This document shows positions 1-8,026 of a stretch of 64,000 nucleotides of DNA, piece by piece. This stretch comes from Butyrivibrio sp. MB2005 (lineage in GTDB: Bacteria; Bacillota; Clostridia; Lachnospirales; Lachnospiraceae), in assembly GCF_000424285.1 (NCBI RefSeq), contig NZ_AUJP01000019.1:41889-105888 (forward strand), written 5' to 3'. The notes under the pieces are model-generated. The model was not told where the DNA came from. It did not search any database and worked only from the letters and a program-made list of their open reading frames with translations. Position 1 is the first letter of the stretch. Each line of letters starts with the position of its first letter. The translations under genes were made by a program, and so were the position numbers.

Positions 1-557
1 AAGTGATTGCTGCAAACCCTGATTCTGTGGTAATCGTAGACGAGGCATATATTGATTTTGGCGGGGAGAGCGCCCTGCCTCTCATTGATAAATATGAAAA
101 CCTTCTGGTGGTTCAGACCTTCTCCAAATCAAGAGCTATGGCAGGAATGCGCATAGGCTTTGCTTTTGGTTCAAAGAAGCTTATAGGCTATTTGAGAGAC
201 GTAAAGTTCTCCTTCAACTCGTACACCATGAACAGACCTACATTGGAGCTTGGAGTGGCAGCAGTTGAGGATGATAAGTACTTTAAGGATACCTGCGCAA
301 AAATCATAGCTACAAGAGAGAGGGTTAAAAAGCAGCTTACTGAGCTTGGATTTACTTTCCCTGATTCTAAGAGCAACTTTATCTTCGCAAAACATAGCAC
401 TGTTTCCGGTAATGATATTTTTGAAGAGCTGAAAAAGAGAGGCATATATGTACGTCACTGGAACGCAGACAGAATAAGCGATTACCTGCGAATCAGTATC
501 GGTACTGACGAAGAGATGGATAAGCTTATCGAAGCTCTTGTTGAAATTGTTGGTTGA
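1..557 (+). CDS. hisC: Histidinol-phosphate aminotransferase, C-terminal part
   Basis: These are the last 184 residues of a PLP-dependent aminotransferase of the HisC family. The enzyme makes histidinol phosphate from imidazole-acetol phosphate and glutamate in cytosolic histidine synthesis. The 5' end lies outside the window (the family is about 350 residues), so the GTG at 3 is an internal codon and not a start. Visible landmarks are the DEAY cofactor-binding segment, the Schiff-base lysine in TFSKSRAMAGMRIG and the carboxylate-binding arginine in YLRISIGT. No other his gene is in view, so operon membership cannot be judged. A related aminotransferase with another substrate is possible, but the motifs fit HisC well. 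Confidence 0.9.
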   Translation, partial: VIAANPDSVVIVDEAYIDFGGESALPLIDKYENLLVVQTFSKSRAMAGMRIGFAFGSKKLIGYLRDVKFSFNSYTMNRPTLELGVAAVEDDKYFKDTCAKIIATRERVKKQLTELGFTFPDSKSNFIFAKHSTVSGNDIFEELKKRGIYVRHWNADRISDYLRISIGTDEEMDKLIEALVEIVG

Positions 558-594
558 TTTGCCATCTTCTCCGGTAGTGCAAATTCTAAAAGCC

Positions 595-623
595 TTGATG
601 TAATAATAGTATTCTGTTAAAAT
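595..623 (+). promoter_or_regulatory. Candidate sigma-A promoter of the small export protein gene
   Basis: TTGATG at 595-600 and TAAAAT at 618-623 are separated by 17 bases, and a TG one base upstream of the -10 gives an extended -10. It lies in the gap after hisC and about 70 bases before the next start codon. Sequence inference only. Confidence 0.5.
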
Positions 624-694
624 TGTGCCTTGGAATGTTTTGAATGCCGCATGACTATTTTGTCGGCACATGAATTAACAGAGAGGTTTTTGAA

Positions 695-1189
695 ATGTTA
701 AAGAAATATCTTATAGTATTTTTATGGTCAATGGTTCCCCTTTTTGAGCTTAGAGGAGCTATTCCGATAGCACATGGTATAAATGCTACCGATCCGGAGT
801 TTAATCTGTTACTTGCTTATATAGTTATAGCCATCGGCAATATGATTCCCATGCCTTTTATTTTCTTCTTTGCAAGAACCGTACTTGAGTGGGGTAAGGA
901 TAAGCCTGTAATCGGCAAGTTCTTCACATTCTGTCTTGAGAAGGGTGAAAAGGGCGGCTTGAAGCTTCAGGAGAAGGCAGGAAAAGGTCTTTACTGGGCA
1001 CTCCTCTTATTCGTTGGAATCCCTGTGCCGGGAACGGGTGCATGGACAGGCACACTGGCGGCATCAATCCTTGATATGGATTTTAAAAAGAGCGTCCTTG
1101 CTGTGATTGGCGGAATTGCTCTTGCAGGTACCATTATGGGTATCGTAAGCTTCCTTGGCGTAAGCGCGATCACAGGAATTGCCGGCTGA
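695..1189 (+). CDS. Small multidrug export (COG2426) family membrane protein
   Basis: A 164-residue integral membrane protein of the COG2426 / Sm_multidrug_ex family. The family name comes from early annotation and the transported substrate is not established. Characteristic features are the N-terminal FELRGAIPIAHG segment, a hydrophobic stretch with NMIPMPFIFFF, a charged cytoplasmic loop rich in Lys/Glu (about residues 70-95), and the VPGTGAWTGTLAA glycine-rich segment. Three to four membrane segments are apparent. Length is normal for the family. The ATG at 695 follows an AGAGAGG ribosome site. It is probably a single-gene unit between its own promoter at 595 and the promoter of the methyltransferase. 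Confidence 0.85.
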   Translation: MLKKYLIVFLWSMVPLFELRGAIPIAHGINATDPEFNLLLAYIVIAIGNMIPMPFIFFFARTVLEWGKDKPVIGKFFTFCLEKGEKGGLKLQEKAGKGLYWALLLFVGIPVPGTGAWTGTLAASILDMDFKKSVLAVIGGIALAGTIMGIVSFLGVSAITGIAG

Positions 1190-1225
1190 TAAGTGCAGAC
1201 TTTCGTATCTATGAAATTTACGAAG

Positions 1226-1254
1226 TTGCACTGATTAAGTGAAAACTTTAGAAT
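1226..1254 (+). promoter_or_regulatory. Candidate sigma-A promoter of the methyltransferase gene
   Basis: TTGCAC at 1226-1231 and TAGAAT at 1249-1254 with a 17-base spacer, 35 bases before the ATG at 1289. The -35 lies in the right arm of an imperfect hairpin (about 1192-1233) that may end the preceding gene. Confidence 0.5.
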
Positions 1255-1288
1255 GGGTATAGAATTACATTTATAGTAGGAGCAGCTT

Positions 1289-2176
1289 ATGGAAGCCTAT
1301 ACCGATTTTGCAAAAGTATATGATGAATTTATGGACGAGACCCCATATCACGACTGGGCTGTGTATATATCGCAGCTCATTTCGGGATATGGGATTTCTG
1401 CGCCTTATAAGAAAAATGTCGCAGATGATAATGGCAGCGCAGATGAAACTATAGAAAGTGTTGAGACACTTGAAGAAAGCCTTGATGAGGATTCAGAAGA
1501 GGCGCTGCTTCTTCAGGAAAAAAATCTCGTGGTGGAGCTTGGCTGCGGAACCGGCAGCTTTACAGAGGAGATGGCGAATCTGGGATATGACATGATTGGC
1601 ATCGATAACTCAGGTGACATGCTTGGAATAGCCCGTCAGAAGATGGAGAAGGCAGGCCTTGATATCATGTATCTTGAACAGGATATGTGCGAGCTGGATC
1701 TTTTCTGTACGGCAGGAACCATTGTCAGTGTGTGTGACAGCGTCAATTACCTTATAGAAGATGAACAGGTAAGGAAGGCCTTTACGAAGGTAAATAACTA
1801 CCTTTATCCCGGCGGATTGTTCTTATTCGACTTTAATACCCTTCATAAGTACAGGGATGTTATCGGCGATGTGACCATAGCTGAGAACCGTGAAGACTGC
1901 AGCTTCATCTGGGAGAACTTTTTCGACGTTGATACCAATATCAATGAGTATGACCTTACTCTGTTTGTGAAAAAGGAGACGGATGGAGCAGAAGATCTCT
2001 TTGAGAGGTCCATAGAGACTCATCTTCAAAGGGGCTATACGCTTGACGAGATGAAGGCCTTTGTTGAGCAGGCGGGAATGACCTTTATTAAGGCCATAGA
2101 CGCGGATACTCACGAAGAACCCACTGAGGATAGCGAGAGAATCTATGTCCTTGCCAGAGAGCATGGGAAGGCATGA
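1289..2176 (+). CDS. Class I SAM-dependent methyltransferase
   Basis: A 295-residue cytosolic methyltransferase with a Rossmann-like SAM-binding fold. Motif I is VVELGCGTGSF (about residues 80-90), followed by the acidic residue of IGIDNSGDML and motif IV near VSVCDSVNYL. An acidic, low-complexity insert (about residues 45-75, rich in Glu and Asp) interrupts the usual N-terminal region, which otherwise begins YTDFAKVYDEFMD as in many small-molecule methyltransferases of Clostridia. The substrate cannot be read from the sequence. A strong ribosome site (TAGGAGC) precedes the ATG. It is expressed from its own promoter and closed by a strong terminator. Confidence 0.85.
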   Translation: MEAYTDFAKVYDEFMDETPYHDWAVYISQLISGYGISAPYKKNVADDNGSADETIESVETLEESLDEDSEEALLLQEKNLVVELGCGTGSFTEEMANLGYDMIGIDNSGDMLGIARQKMEKAGLDIMYLEQDMCELDLFCTAGTIVSVCDSVNYLIEDEQVRKAFTKVNNYLYPGGLFLFDFNTLHKYRDVIGDVTIAENREDCSFIWENFFDVDTNINEYDLTLFVKKETDGAEDLFERSIETHLQRGYTLDEMKAFVEQAGMTFIKAIDADTHEEPTEDSERIYVLAREHGKA

Positions 2177-2262
2177 GAGAAAATGAAATAAATATTCAGA
2201 AGTGCGAATTTTTGGAGCTTTAAAGAAATAAAATTTCAAAGTAATATTTATGAAGAATATCT

Positions 2263-2316
2263 AAAAAAACACGTGACAAAAACTGTCAATGACAGAGCTT
2301 TGCTGCGTGTTTTTTT
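2263..2316 (+). terminator. Rho-independent terminator after the methyltransferase
   Basis: An 11-bp stem pairs AAAAAAACACG (2263-2273) with CGTGTTTTTTT (2306-2316). A small inner hairpin (CTGTC-AAT-GACAG) sits in the loop. The A-rich left arm and T-rich right arm could work in both directions. Confidence 0.8.
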
Positions 2317-2404
2317 GCGCTTTTGCCGATGCTAGAATTAAAGTATGAAGTGTAGAAAGGGTGTGGGAGCCTGTCCCATTATGTGGTTAAAAAGGAGAGT
2401 GCTT

Positions 2405-3382
2405 ATGAGGAGAAGAATTTTATCCATACTACTGATATTTGCAATTATGCTGGCTATGATGCCTGTTTCTGCAAGGGCTGCTGCTACAGATCAGGAGACT
2501 GCAAAAGAGACCACTACACATGATATGCTTGCGCAGTCCATTCCGGAATCAGAAGTAGCAGAGCCTATGTTTACCGATGGATTTGAAAAAGTCACGGACA
2601 ACAAAGCCTATGTAAATGACGATGGCAAGCTTGTTGGAAAAAATATCTGGATTCAGGGAAAGGCCTTCTTTTATGAAGCAAACACCGGAAGCCTTATTGT
2701 AACCAATGATACCACTGCCTGGGTTGTAAACTGCGGCGATAAGCCCACAGAGAATTTTAAGAAGCTGATGAACAGTATAGTAGATAAGGACATCAGAGTG
2801 TTTGGTAAGTTCACCGGATGGACCGATTATGATGCTCCCGGAATTTCATTTTTGTATAAGGATGAGTACATGACTACTCCATACAGAATTGAGACCCTTG
2901 ATAATAAGACCAGAATTTCATACTGCGACTATGCATTTGAGACGCCTAAGTACGATAAAGAGAGGAAGATCGGCAGTTATACATTTAAAGAATCATCAGC
3001 CTATGAAGTAGAGGAAGAGCAGCAGATGATAAGCTACAACCTGAGCAAGGATACCATGGCTTATATGCTGATTCAATGCGAGGATTTAAGTGGTGATGAA
3101 TACAAAGCCCTGAACCAGGATCAGCTCCATGAACTCTTCGTGGGAATCATGGAAGGAATGTATCCCAATATTGTGTATAAAGAGGATGTGGAGATAGGCG
3201 GAAGGAAGTTCCACATCAGTGAGATTACTATGGATCAAAATGGCATTACAGTAGCTATTTACAGCTATATGGCTGTCATAGACGGATATTATTACTTTGT
3301 TGCAGTATCACAGCCGTTCTTTGCAACAGAGAGCTATAAAAAGCTTATACCAATGGCGCTGGGAATCGATACAGTTAAATAG
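2405..3382 (+). CDS. Secreted protein of unknown function
   Basis: A 325-residue exported protein that I do not recognise. The ATG at 2405 was chosen over one at 2345 because AAGGAG precedes it and because it opens a classic signal peptide: RRR, a hydrophobic core (ILSILLIFAIMLAMM) and cleavage near ARAAA. The mature part has two regions. Residues about 60-170 resemble a beta-barrel module (KLVGKNIWIQGKAFFYE and TTAWVVNCGDK). The C-terminal part has aromatic-rich strands (IAIYSYMAVIDGYYYF type). There is no lipobox, wall anchor or membrane segment, so release to the medium or loose wall association is inferred. It stands alone between a terminator and a hairpin. Confidence 0.75.
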   Translation: MRRRILSILLIFAIMLAMMPVSARAAATDQETAKETTTHDMLAQSIPESEVAEPMFTDGFEKVTDNKAYVNDDGKLVGKNIWIQGKAFFYEANTGSLIVTNDTTAWVVNCGDKPTENFKKLMNSIVDKDIRVFGKFTGWTDYDAPGISFLYKDEYMTTPYRIETLDNKTRISYCDYAFETPKYDKERKIGSYTFKESSAYEVEEEQQMISYNLSKDTMAYMLIQCEDLSGDEYKALNQDQLHELFVGIMEGMYPNIVYKEDVEIGGRKFHISEITMDQNGITVAIYSYMAVIDGYYYFVAVSQPFFATESYKKLIPMALGIDTVK

Positions 3383-3411
3383 ACCACACCCCTCATGACT
3401 ACACGGTAAAG

Positions 3412-3451
3412 CGAAGGACCTGCTCTTTATCTCCAAAGGGCAGGTCCTTCG
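3412..3451. terminator. Strong hairpin without a clear U-tract
   Basis: A perfect 12-bp stem (CGAAGGACCTGC at 3412-3423 with GCAGGTCCTTCG at 3440-3451) extends by five further pairs to a six-base loop. Neither side has a proper T-run, so it may be an mRNA 3'-end stabiliser or a weak terminator for the secreted-protein gene. Confidence 0.5.
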
Positions 3452-3494
3452 AGCGTGCGTGGGAATTAAAAATTCATGCTTTCTTAATGGAATT

Positions 3495-3523
3495 TTGTCA
3501 TGCTTTGTGCCAGAATATAAAAT
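3495..3523 (+). promoter_or_regulatory. Candidate promoter of the HTH protein gene
   Basis: TTGTCA at 3495-3500 and TAAAAT at 3518-3523 with 17 bases between them. The predicted transcript start near 3530 is about 40 bases before the ATG at 3571, and it excludes the longer ORF that starts at 3487. Confidence 0.5.
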
Positions 3524-3570
3524 ATCAAAGATATTTTTATATCTTAAGAGTCTTATGGGGGCAATTGAGT

Positions 3571-5109
3571 ATGAACATTTCAGAAAAGCTTGATTTTCTC
3601 ATGAATCTTACGAACACCAAGAATGTAGCTTTGGGAAAGGCTCTTTCCTTCGATCCGTCATATATCAGCAGAATCCGGTCAGGAAGCCGCGGCACGCCTA
3701 AAAATCAGCCTTTTTCCAGGGAGGTTGCCGCATATTTTTCAAGGAATATAAAAGATACGTACCAGATAGAAGCTGTATCCAAGATGATATTTGGAAGCGA
3801 TGCTCTGCCCATCGATAAGGAGGACCTCGAAAGCAGCCTGTATAAGTGGCTTGAGCAGGGGAGCGGTAACAGCGAACAGGCGCCGGTAGTAAATCTTATT
3901 TCAGATATCACAAATATGCTTGATAGTGGTAAGGGACAGGTGCCATCTGTTGATATATCTTTTGATGATTCAGTCATAACAACTGCTCCTGATGACAAGA
4001 TAGTGCCCATGAACGCATTTTACGGGAATCAGGGCAAAAGAGAAGGCGTAAAGCGCTTTTTGATGACGCTTGTCATGAAAAAGAAACCATTTCGGCTGTT
4101 TTTGTATTCTGATGAGGATATGAGCTGGCTCTATGAGAATCCTGAGTTTTCAAGGGGATGGGCAATGCTTTTACTGCAGCTTCTAAAAAACGGATCCCGC
4201 ATACAGATAATCCACACCATAAGCAGAGATCTGGTGGAGATGATGGAGGCCATAAGAAAATGGATGCCTCTTTATTCAACAGGGGCAATTGAGCCATATT
4301 ATTATCCAAAACTAAGGGATGGAGTATACAGGAGATCACTTTTTATAGCACAGGGTCATTCTGCCCTTGTGTCCACTTCTGTTGAGAATAAAACAGATGA
4401 TATGGTAAATCTCCTTGTGAGAAATACCGATGTGGTTGCAGCCCTTGAGAAGGAGTACAGCAACTACTTTGAACTTTGCAGACCGCTTATGAAGATGTTT
4501 TCTGCAAAGAACAGGGATGTGTTTATGGACCTTCTTCTGAACGAAGACGTGTCAGGCGGACAGTTCTATATGTCAAATCCTTTGCCTTCTATCTGGACAA
4601 TGCCGGAAGGACTTGCTAAGAAACTTGCAGAAAAAGCAGGTGATCCCGCAATTATCAAAGTGGCAGCGAAGCTGAGAAAGAATATGACATCGCTCCTTGA
4701 AAACGGCGGTAAGATAACAGAGATTATCTCAAGGAATATGACCGGGGATGAGCTGGAAAAGGGCATGACTCTGCCACTTTCTGATATGATAGGATCTGCA
4801 GAGTACATCTACAGCGCAGAAGATTACATCTGTCATTTAAAAGAGACTCAAAGGCTTTGCGATAAATATGAGGGCTACAGAGTGTTCATTTCAGACAGCA
4901 TACCTTCGACACTGCTTGTTATGTCCCATTCTGAATCCGATACCATAATCGCCGGAGCCAGTGTGCCCACAGCTGCGTTTTGCATAGCCCACAGACAGTT
5001 TTCCTTTGCTTTTTATGAGTACATGGAGCGCATAGAAAAAGACAGCGAACACCGAAAGGCCGGTAATACGCTGTCTGAATATCTTAAACGTCTCCTTCAA
5101 AAACGGTAG
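3571..5109 (+). CDS. Large HTH-domain regulator-like protein, unknown ligand
   Basis: A 512-residue soluble protein. The ATG at 3571 follows a G-rich ribosome site (ATGGGGGC) and starts after the candidate promoter. The first 60 residues resemble an XRE-like helix-turn-helix (KLDFLMNLTNTKNVALGKAL then PSYISRIRSGSRG), which suggests nucleic-acid binding. The remaining 450 residues match nothing I recognise; they are alpha/beta, with aromatic patches such as RLFLYSDEDMSWLYENPEF. The size and absence of membrane segments suggest a regulator with a large sensor or effector domain. Its last 26 bases overlap the 3' end of dapF on the other strand. Confidence 0.65.
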   Translation: MNISEKLDFLMNLTNTKNVALGKALSFDPSYISRIRSGSRGTPKNQPFSREVAAYFSRNIKDTYQIEAVSKMIFGSDALPIDKEDLESSLYKWLEQGSGNSEQAPVVNLISDITNMLDSGKGQVPSVDISFDDSVITTAPDDKIVPMNAFYGNQGKREGVKRFLMTLVMKKKPFRLFLYSDEDMSWLYENPEFSRGWAMLLLQLLKNGSRIQIIHTISRDLVEMMEAIRKWMPLYSTGAIEPYYYPKLRDGVYRRSLFIAQGHSALVSTSVENKTDDMVNLLVRNTDVVAALEKEYSNYFELCRPLMKMFSAKNRDVFMDLLLNEDVSGGQFYMSNPLPSIWTMPEGLAKKLAEKAGDPAIIKVAAKLRKNMTSLLENGGKITEIISRNMTGDELEKGMTLPLSDMIGSAEYIYSAEDYICHLKETQRLCDKYEGYRVFISDSIPSTLLVMSHSESDTIIAGASVPTAAFCIAHRQFSFAFYEYMERIEKDSEHRKAGNTLSEYLKRLLQKR

Positions 5110-5950
5110 TGGCAGGACCTGTCATGAAGACGGTGTTCTGTTCACGATCCCATTTACACTTAATCTCACCACCTCTGACATGAATTGTTATATTGTCGGA
5201 GGTGTGATCATTTAATACGCAGGCAACTACTGTAGCACAGCATCCTGTGCCGCAGGCGAGAGTCTCGCCTGTTCCGCGCTCCCACACACGCATGTGGACG
5301 TTTTCTCTGTCATCTATTGTTACGAATTCTGTATTTATTCCCTTAGGGAAAAATGTATGATGTTCGAATCTGGGTCCGATCTTCTCAAGATCCAGGGAGT
5401 CTAAATCCATGCCCCTGTTCAGGAAAACGACTGCGTGGGGATTACCCATTGATACGCAGGTGATATTGTATTCCTTGTCCATAACAGTGATGGGGTAGTT
5501 TACAATCTGACTTGAATTCATAGCCCTCTCATCAGGAAGAGCAAGGGGTATCTCAACAGGCGTTAGGATAGGTGCACCCATATTCACTCTGACGCTTGTA
5601 ACGATGTTGTCCTCGGTTTTAAGGTCAAGGATTCTGACCCTGCCGCCGCTTACGATCTTAAGCCTGGTCTTATCGGTAAGACCCTTGTCATAGACGAACT
5701 TAGCGACGCATCTGATGCCGTTTCCGCACATTTCAGAGTAGGAACCGTCAGCATTGTACATCTCCATCTCAAAGTCAGCCAGGTCATCTTCAAACTTGTT
5801 TATGAAAATAACGCCGTCGCCGCCTATGCCAAAATGTCTGTCGCTTAAGTATCTTACAAGCTCAGGCTTTTCTTCTTTTGCGATTTTTTCTTTGCTGCCG
5901 TCTATATAAATATAGTCGTTTCCGCAGCCGTGCATTTTAGTAAAGTGCAT
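5084..5950 (-). CDS. dapF: Diaminopimelate epimerase
   Basis: DapF interconverts LL- and meso-diaminopimelate, the step that supplies the peptidoglycan crosslinking amino acid and the lysine precursor. It is a cofactor-independent two-base epimerase in the cytosol. The start at 5950 gives MHFTKMHGCGNDYIYID, the standard family N-terminus, with GGAGA seven bases upstream; the longer ORF adds seven non-homologous residues. The two active-site cysteines are visible in MCGNGIRC and ACGTGCCA. Length (288) is normal. It is divergent from the ACT-domain protein and near hom and aspartokinase, so the locus groups aspartate-family functions. Its stop lies inside the convergent HTH gene (26-bp tail overlap). 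Confidence 0.96.
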   Translation of the reverse strand: MHFTKMHGCGNDYIYIDGSKEKIAKEEKPELVRYLSDRHFGIGGDGVIFINKFEDDLADFEMEMYNADGSYSEMCGNGIRCVAKFVYDKGLTDKTRLKIVSGGRVRILDLKTEDNIVTSVRVNMGAPILTPVEIPLALPDERAMNSSQIVNYPITVMDKEYNITCVSMGNPHAVVFLNRGMDLDSLDLEKIGPRFEHHTFFPKGINTEFVTIDDRENVHMRVWERGTGETLACGTGCCATVVACVLNDHTSDNITIHVRGGEIKCKWDREQNTVFMTGPATTVFEGDV

Positions 5951-5987
5951 ATTTTGTCTCCATTCATGCAATTTAAAACATATTGTG

Positions 5988-6017
5988 ATTATACTCAGTT
6001 TTTTTATGTGATGTCAA
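5988..6017 (-). promoter_or_regulatory. Candidate dapF promoter
   Basis: On the minus strand, a consensus TTGACA (6012-6017) and consensus TATAAT (5988-5993) are separated by 18 bases, about 38 bases before the dapF ATG. This is one of the best promoter matches in the window. Confidence 0.65.
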
Positions 6018-6057
6018 AGCTCTTAAAGAACTTTTTCGATTTAATTCATTAAAGTTC

Positions 6058-6086
6058 TTGCCAAGGAAAAAGATCTGTGATAATAT
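6058..6086 (+). promoter_or_regulatory. Candidate promoter of the ACT-domain protein gene
   Basis: TTGCCA at 6058-6063 and TAATAT at 6081-6086, spacer 17, with an extended -10 TG. It predicts a leader of about 100 bases before the ATG at 6191 and excludes the upstream in-frame start at 6077. Confidence 0.45.
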
Positions 6087-6190
6087 CGTTCAAGGGCGCA
6101 CAAATGTCCGCGGTACAAAAACACTCTAAAATTCAGTTTTTATGCGACTTGGACACGCAGCGCCAATCTTATTATTTCAGAGGAAGTAGT

Positions 6191-6643
6191 ATGAAGGAAG
6201 AAACCGGATATTATGTTTTGAAAAAACAGGCGGTGCCGGAGGTTTTGCTGAAGGTTCTCGAAGCCAAGAAGCTTCTTGATACCGGAAAATGTAAGACTGT
6301 AAACGAAGCATCCGAGCGCCTTGGTATAAGTCGCAGTTCTTTTTACAAATACAAGGACGACATATATGAATTCCATGACAGTTTGCAGGGTACCACACTT
6401 ACACTTAACCTGCAGATGGATGATGAGCTTGGAGTTCTCTCAGATGTTCTTAGGATAATTTCTGAATGTGGTGCGAATATACTGACAATTCATCAGGCAA
6501 TACCTTATAATGGAGTTGCGGCTCTCTCGGTAGGAATTCAGGTTTTACCTACTACCAGAGACATCGCAGAGCTTCTTATGAAGCTTGAGTCCGCGCCTCG
6601 TGTACACAGGGTGCAGATTATTGGTAGAAACGCCGAAGTATAA
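6191..6643 (+). CDS. ACT domain-containing protein, UPF0735 (PheB-like) family
   Basis: A 150-residue protein of the UPF0735/PheB-like family. The N-terminal half (VLKVLEAKKLLDTG then ASERLGISRSSFYKYKDDI) contains a helix-turn-helix-like segment. The C-terminal half is an ACT domain (DELGVLSDVLRIISE then NILTIHQAIP), a fold that usually binds amino acids. The ATG at 6191 has AGAGGAAG before it and fits the family length; the longer ORF from 6077 adds residues absent from the family. It lies 64 bases upstream of homoserine dehydrogenase and is probably co-transcribed. A role in sensing an aspartate-family amino acid is an inference. Confidence 0.85.
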   Translation: MKEETGYYVLKKQAVPEVLLKVLEAKKLLDTGKCKTVNEASERLGISRSSFYKYKDDIYEFHDSLQGTTLTLNLQMDDELGVLSDVLRIISECGANILTIHQAIPYNGVAALSVGIQVLPTTRDIAELLMKLESAPRVHRVQIIGRNAEV

Positions 6644-6707
6644 GGAAGAAGGAAATTTATCTATACAGACTTAATCAGACAGACTTATTTAAGAGGAGGA
6701 ATTCGTA

Positions 6708-7913
6708 ATGGCAAAGATCGCGGTTTTAGGATATGGCACTGTGGGGAGCGGTGTTGCATATGTTTTGGATACAAACGGTGCGCAGGTCGCAGACAGCGCA
6801 GGCGAAGATATTGAGCTTAAATACATCCTCGATCTTCGTGATTTTCCCGGGGATAAGCATGAATCAATAGTCGTTCATGATATCGATGTGATCTTAAATG
6901 ATCCTGAGGTAGAAGTAATCTGCGAGACTATGGGAGGAATCGAGCCTGCTTTTACTTTTGAAAAGAAAGCACTTGAAGCAGGTAAGAGCGTATGTACATC
7001 TAATAAAGAGCTGGTTGCGGCTCACGGCCCTGAACTTGTTGAGCTGGCAAAGAAAAACAATGTCAGCTACCTGTTCGAGGCAAGCGTCGGAGGTGGTATC
7101 CCGGTGCTTCGCTCCATGAATGATTCAATCAGACATGAGAGACTTGATTCCATTAGAGGTATCCTCAATGGAACCACCAACTACATCCTTACCAAGATGG
7201 ATAAGGAAAAGGCAGATTTCGATTCTGTTCTTAAGGTTGCTCAGGAAAAGGGTTACGCTGAGAGAAATCCTGAGGCAGATATTGAGGGACATGATGCCTG
7301 CAGAAAGACAGCTATCCTTGCTTCTATAATGAGCGGTCAGTTCGTTAAGCACGAGGATATCTATACAGAAGGAATCACCAAGATCAGCTCTGAGGATTTC
7401 GAATATGCAAGAAGCCTTGGAAGAGCCATTAAGCTCCTTGGAAGCTGTGAGAGAAAAAATGGAAAGTTCTTCGCAATGGTAGCACCCTTCATGGTTGGTG
7501 CGGACAATCCGCTCTCTACCGTTAACGGAGTTTTCAATGCAATAGATGTTCACGGAAATATGCTGGGCGACGTTATGTACTATGGAAAAGGCGCCGGCAA
7601 GGAAGCCACAGCTTCTGCTGTTGTAGCTGACGTGATCGACATAGTAAAGCACAGGGGCAAGCACATCGACTGGAATCTTAGAAATGTTCCTGCACAGGTT
7701 GAGTCCAACGAGCATGCAGAGAGACAGTTCTTTGTAAGAGTTGAGGCAGCAGCTAAGGACGCAGCTCTTGCCCAGTTCCCCGGTGCCCGGGAAGTTACAG
7801 CATCAGGCGTAAGCGGTGAATTCGCATTTGTTACAGAAGTTATTTCTGAAAAAGCATTTGAAGAAAAATTAACAGTACTCGGCAATGTCAAAGGTTATAT
7901 CAGATTACTGTAA
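6708..7913 (+). CDS. hom: Homoserine dehydrogenase
   Basis: Reduces aspartate semialdehyde to homoserine with NAD(P)H, the branch step toward threonine and methionine. The Rossmann nucleotide site is VLGYGTVGSG (residues 5-14). The catalytic domain shows NKELVA, the GGGIP loop and the LNGTTNYILTKM substrate segment with the conserved NPEADIEGHDACRK region. The C-terminal stretch of about 75 residues is a short ACT-like domain, which in this family gives feedback inhibition. The start at 6708 follows GAGGAGGAA. Length (401) is normal. It is in line with the ACT protein upstream and aspartokinase downstream, separated from the latter by two hairpins. Confidence 0.95.
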   Translation: MAKIAVLGYGTVGSGVAYVLDTNGAQVADSAGEDIELKYILDLRDFPGDKHESIVVHDIDVILNDPEVEVICETMGGIEPAFTFEKKALEAGKSVCTSNKELVAAHGPELVELAKKNNVSYLFEASVGGGIPVLRSMNDSIRHERLDSIRGILNGTTNYILTKMDKEKADFDSVLKVAQEKGYAERNPEADIEGHDACRKTAILASIMSGQFVKHEDIYTEGITKISSEDFEYARSLGRAIKLLGSCERKNGKFFAMVAPFMVGADNPLSTVNGVFNAIDVHGNMLGDVMYYGKGAGKEATASAVVADVIDIVKHRGKHIDWNLRNVPAQVESNEHAERQFFVRVEAAAKDAALAQFPGAREVTASGVSGEFAFVTEVISEKAFEEKLTVLGNVKGYIRLL

Positions 7914-7923
7914 GAAATGATTT

Positions 7924-7990
7924 TAACATCCCCGAATCGTAGATTTAAGGATGTTACGAAATCCTGTTTTTTGATGGGAAACAGGATTTT
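7924..7990 (+). terminator. Two tandem hairpins between hom and aspartokinase
   Basis: The first hairpin pairs TAACATCC (7924-7931) with GGATGTTA (7949-7956). The second pairs AAATCCTGTTT (7959-7969) with AAACAGGATTT (7979-7989). Only a short T-run follows (ATTTTAT), so this is a weak terminator or an attenuator that tunes the aspartokinase level relative to hom. Confidence 0.45.
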
Positions 7991-8026
7991 ATATGATATG
8001 AGGATTTTGAGAGGAGATTATGAAAA

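Noticed and set aside
7125..7715. Long minus-strand reading frames inside hom (similar ones at 13457-13933 and 30142-30807)
   Set aside because: Each lies wholly or largely opposite a well-supported gene, has no ribosome site and shows no recognisable protein family.
7914..8026. Lysine riboswitch between hom and aspartokinase
   Set aside because: The gap is only 113 bases and lacks the five-helix L-box core; two plain hairpins account for it.
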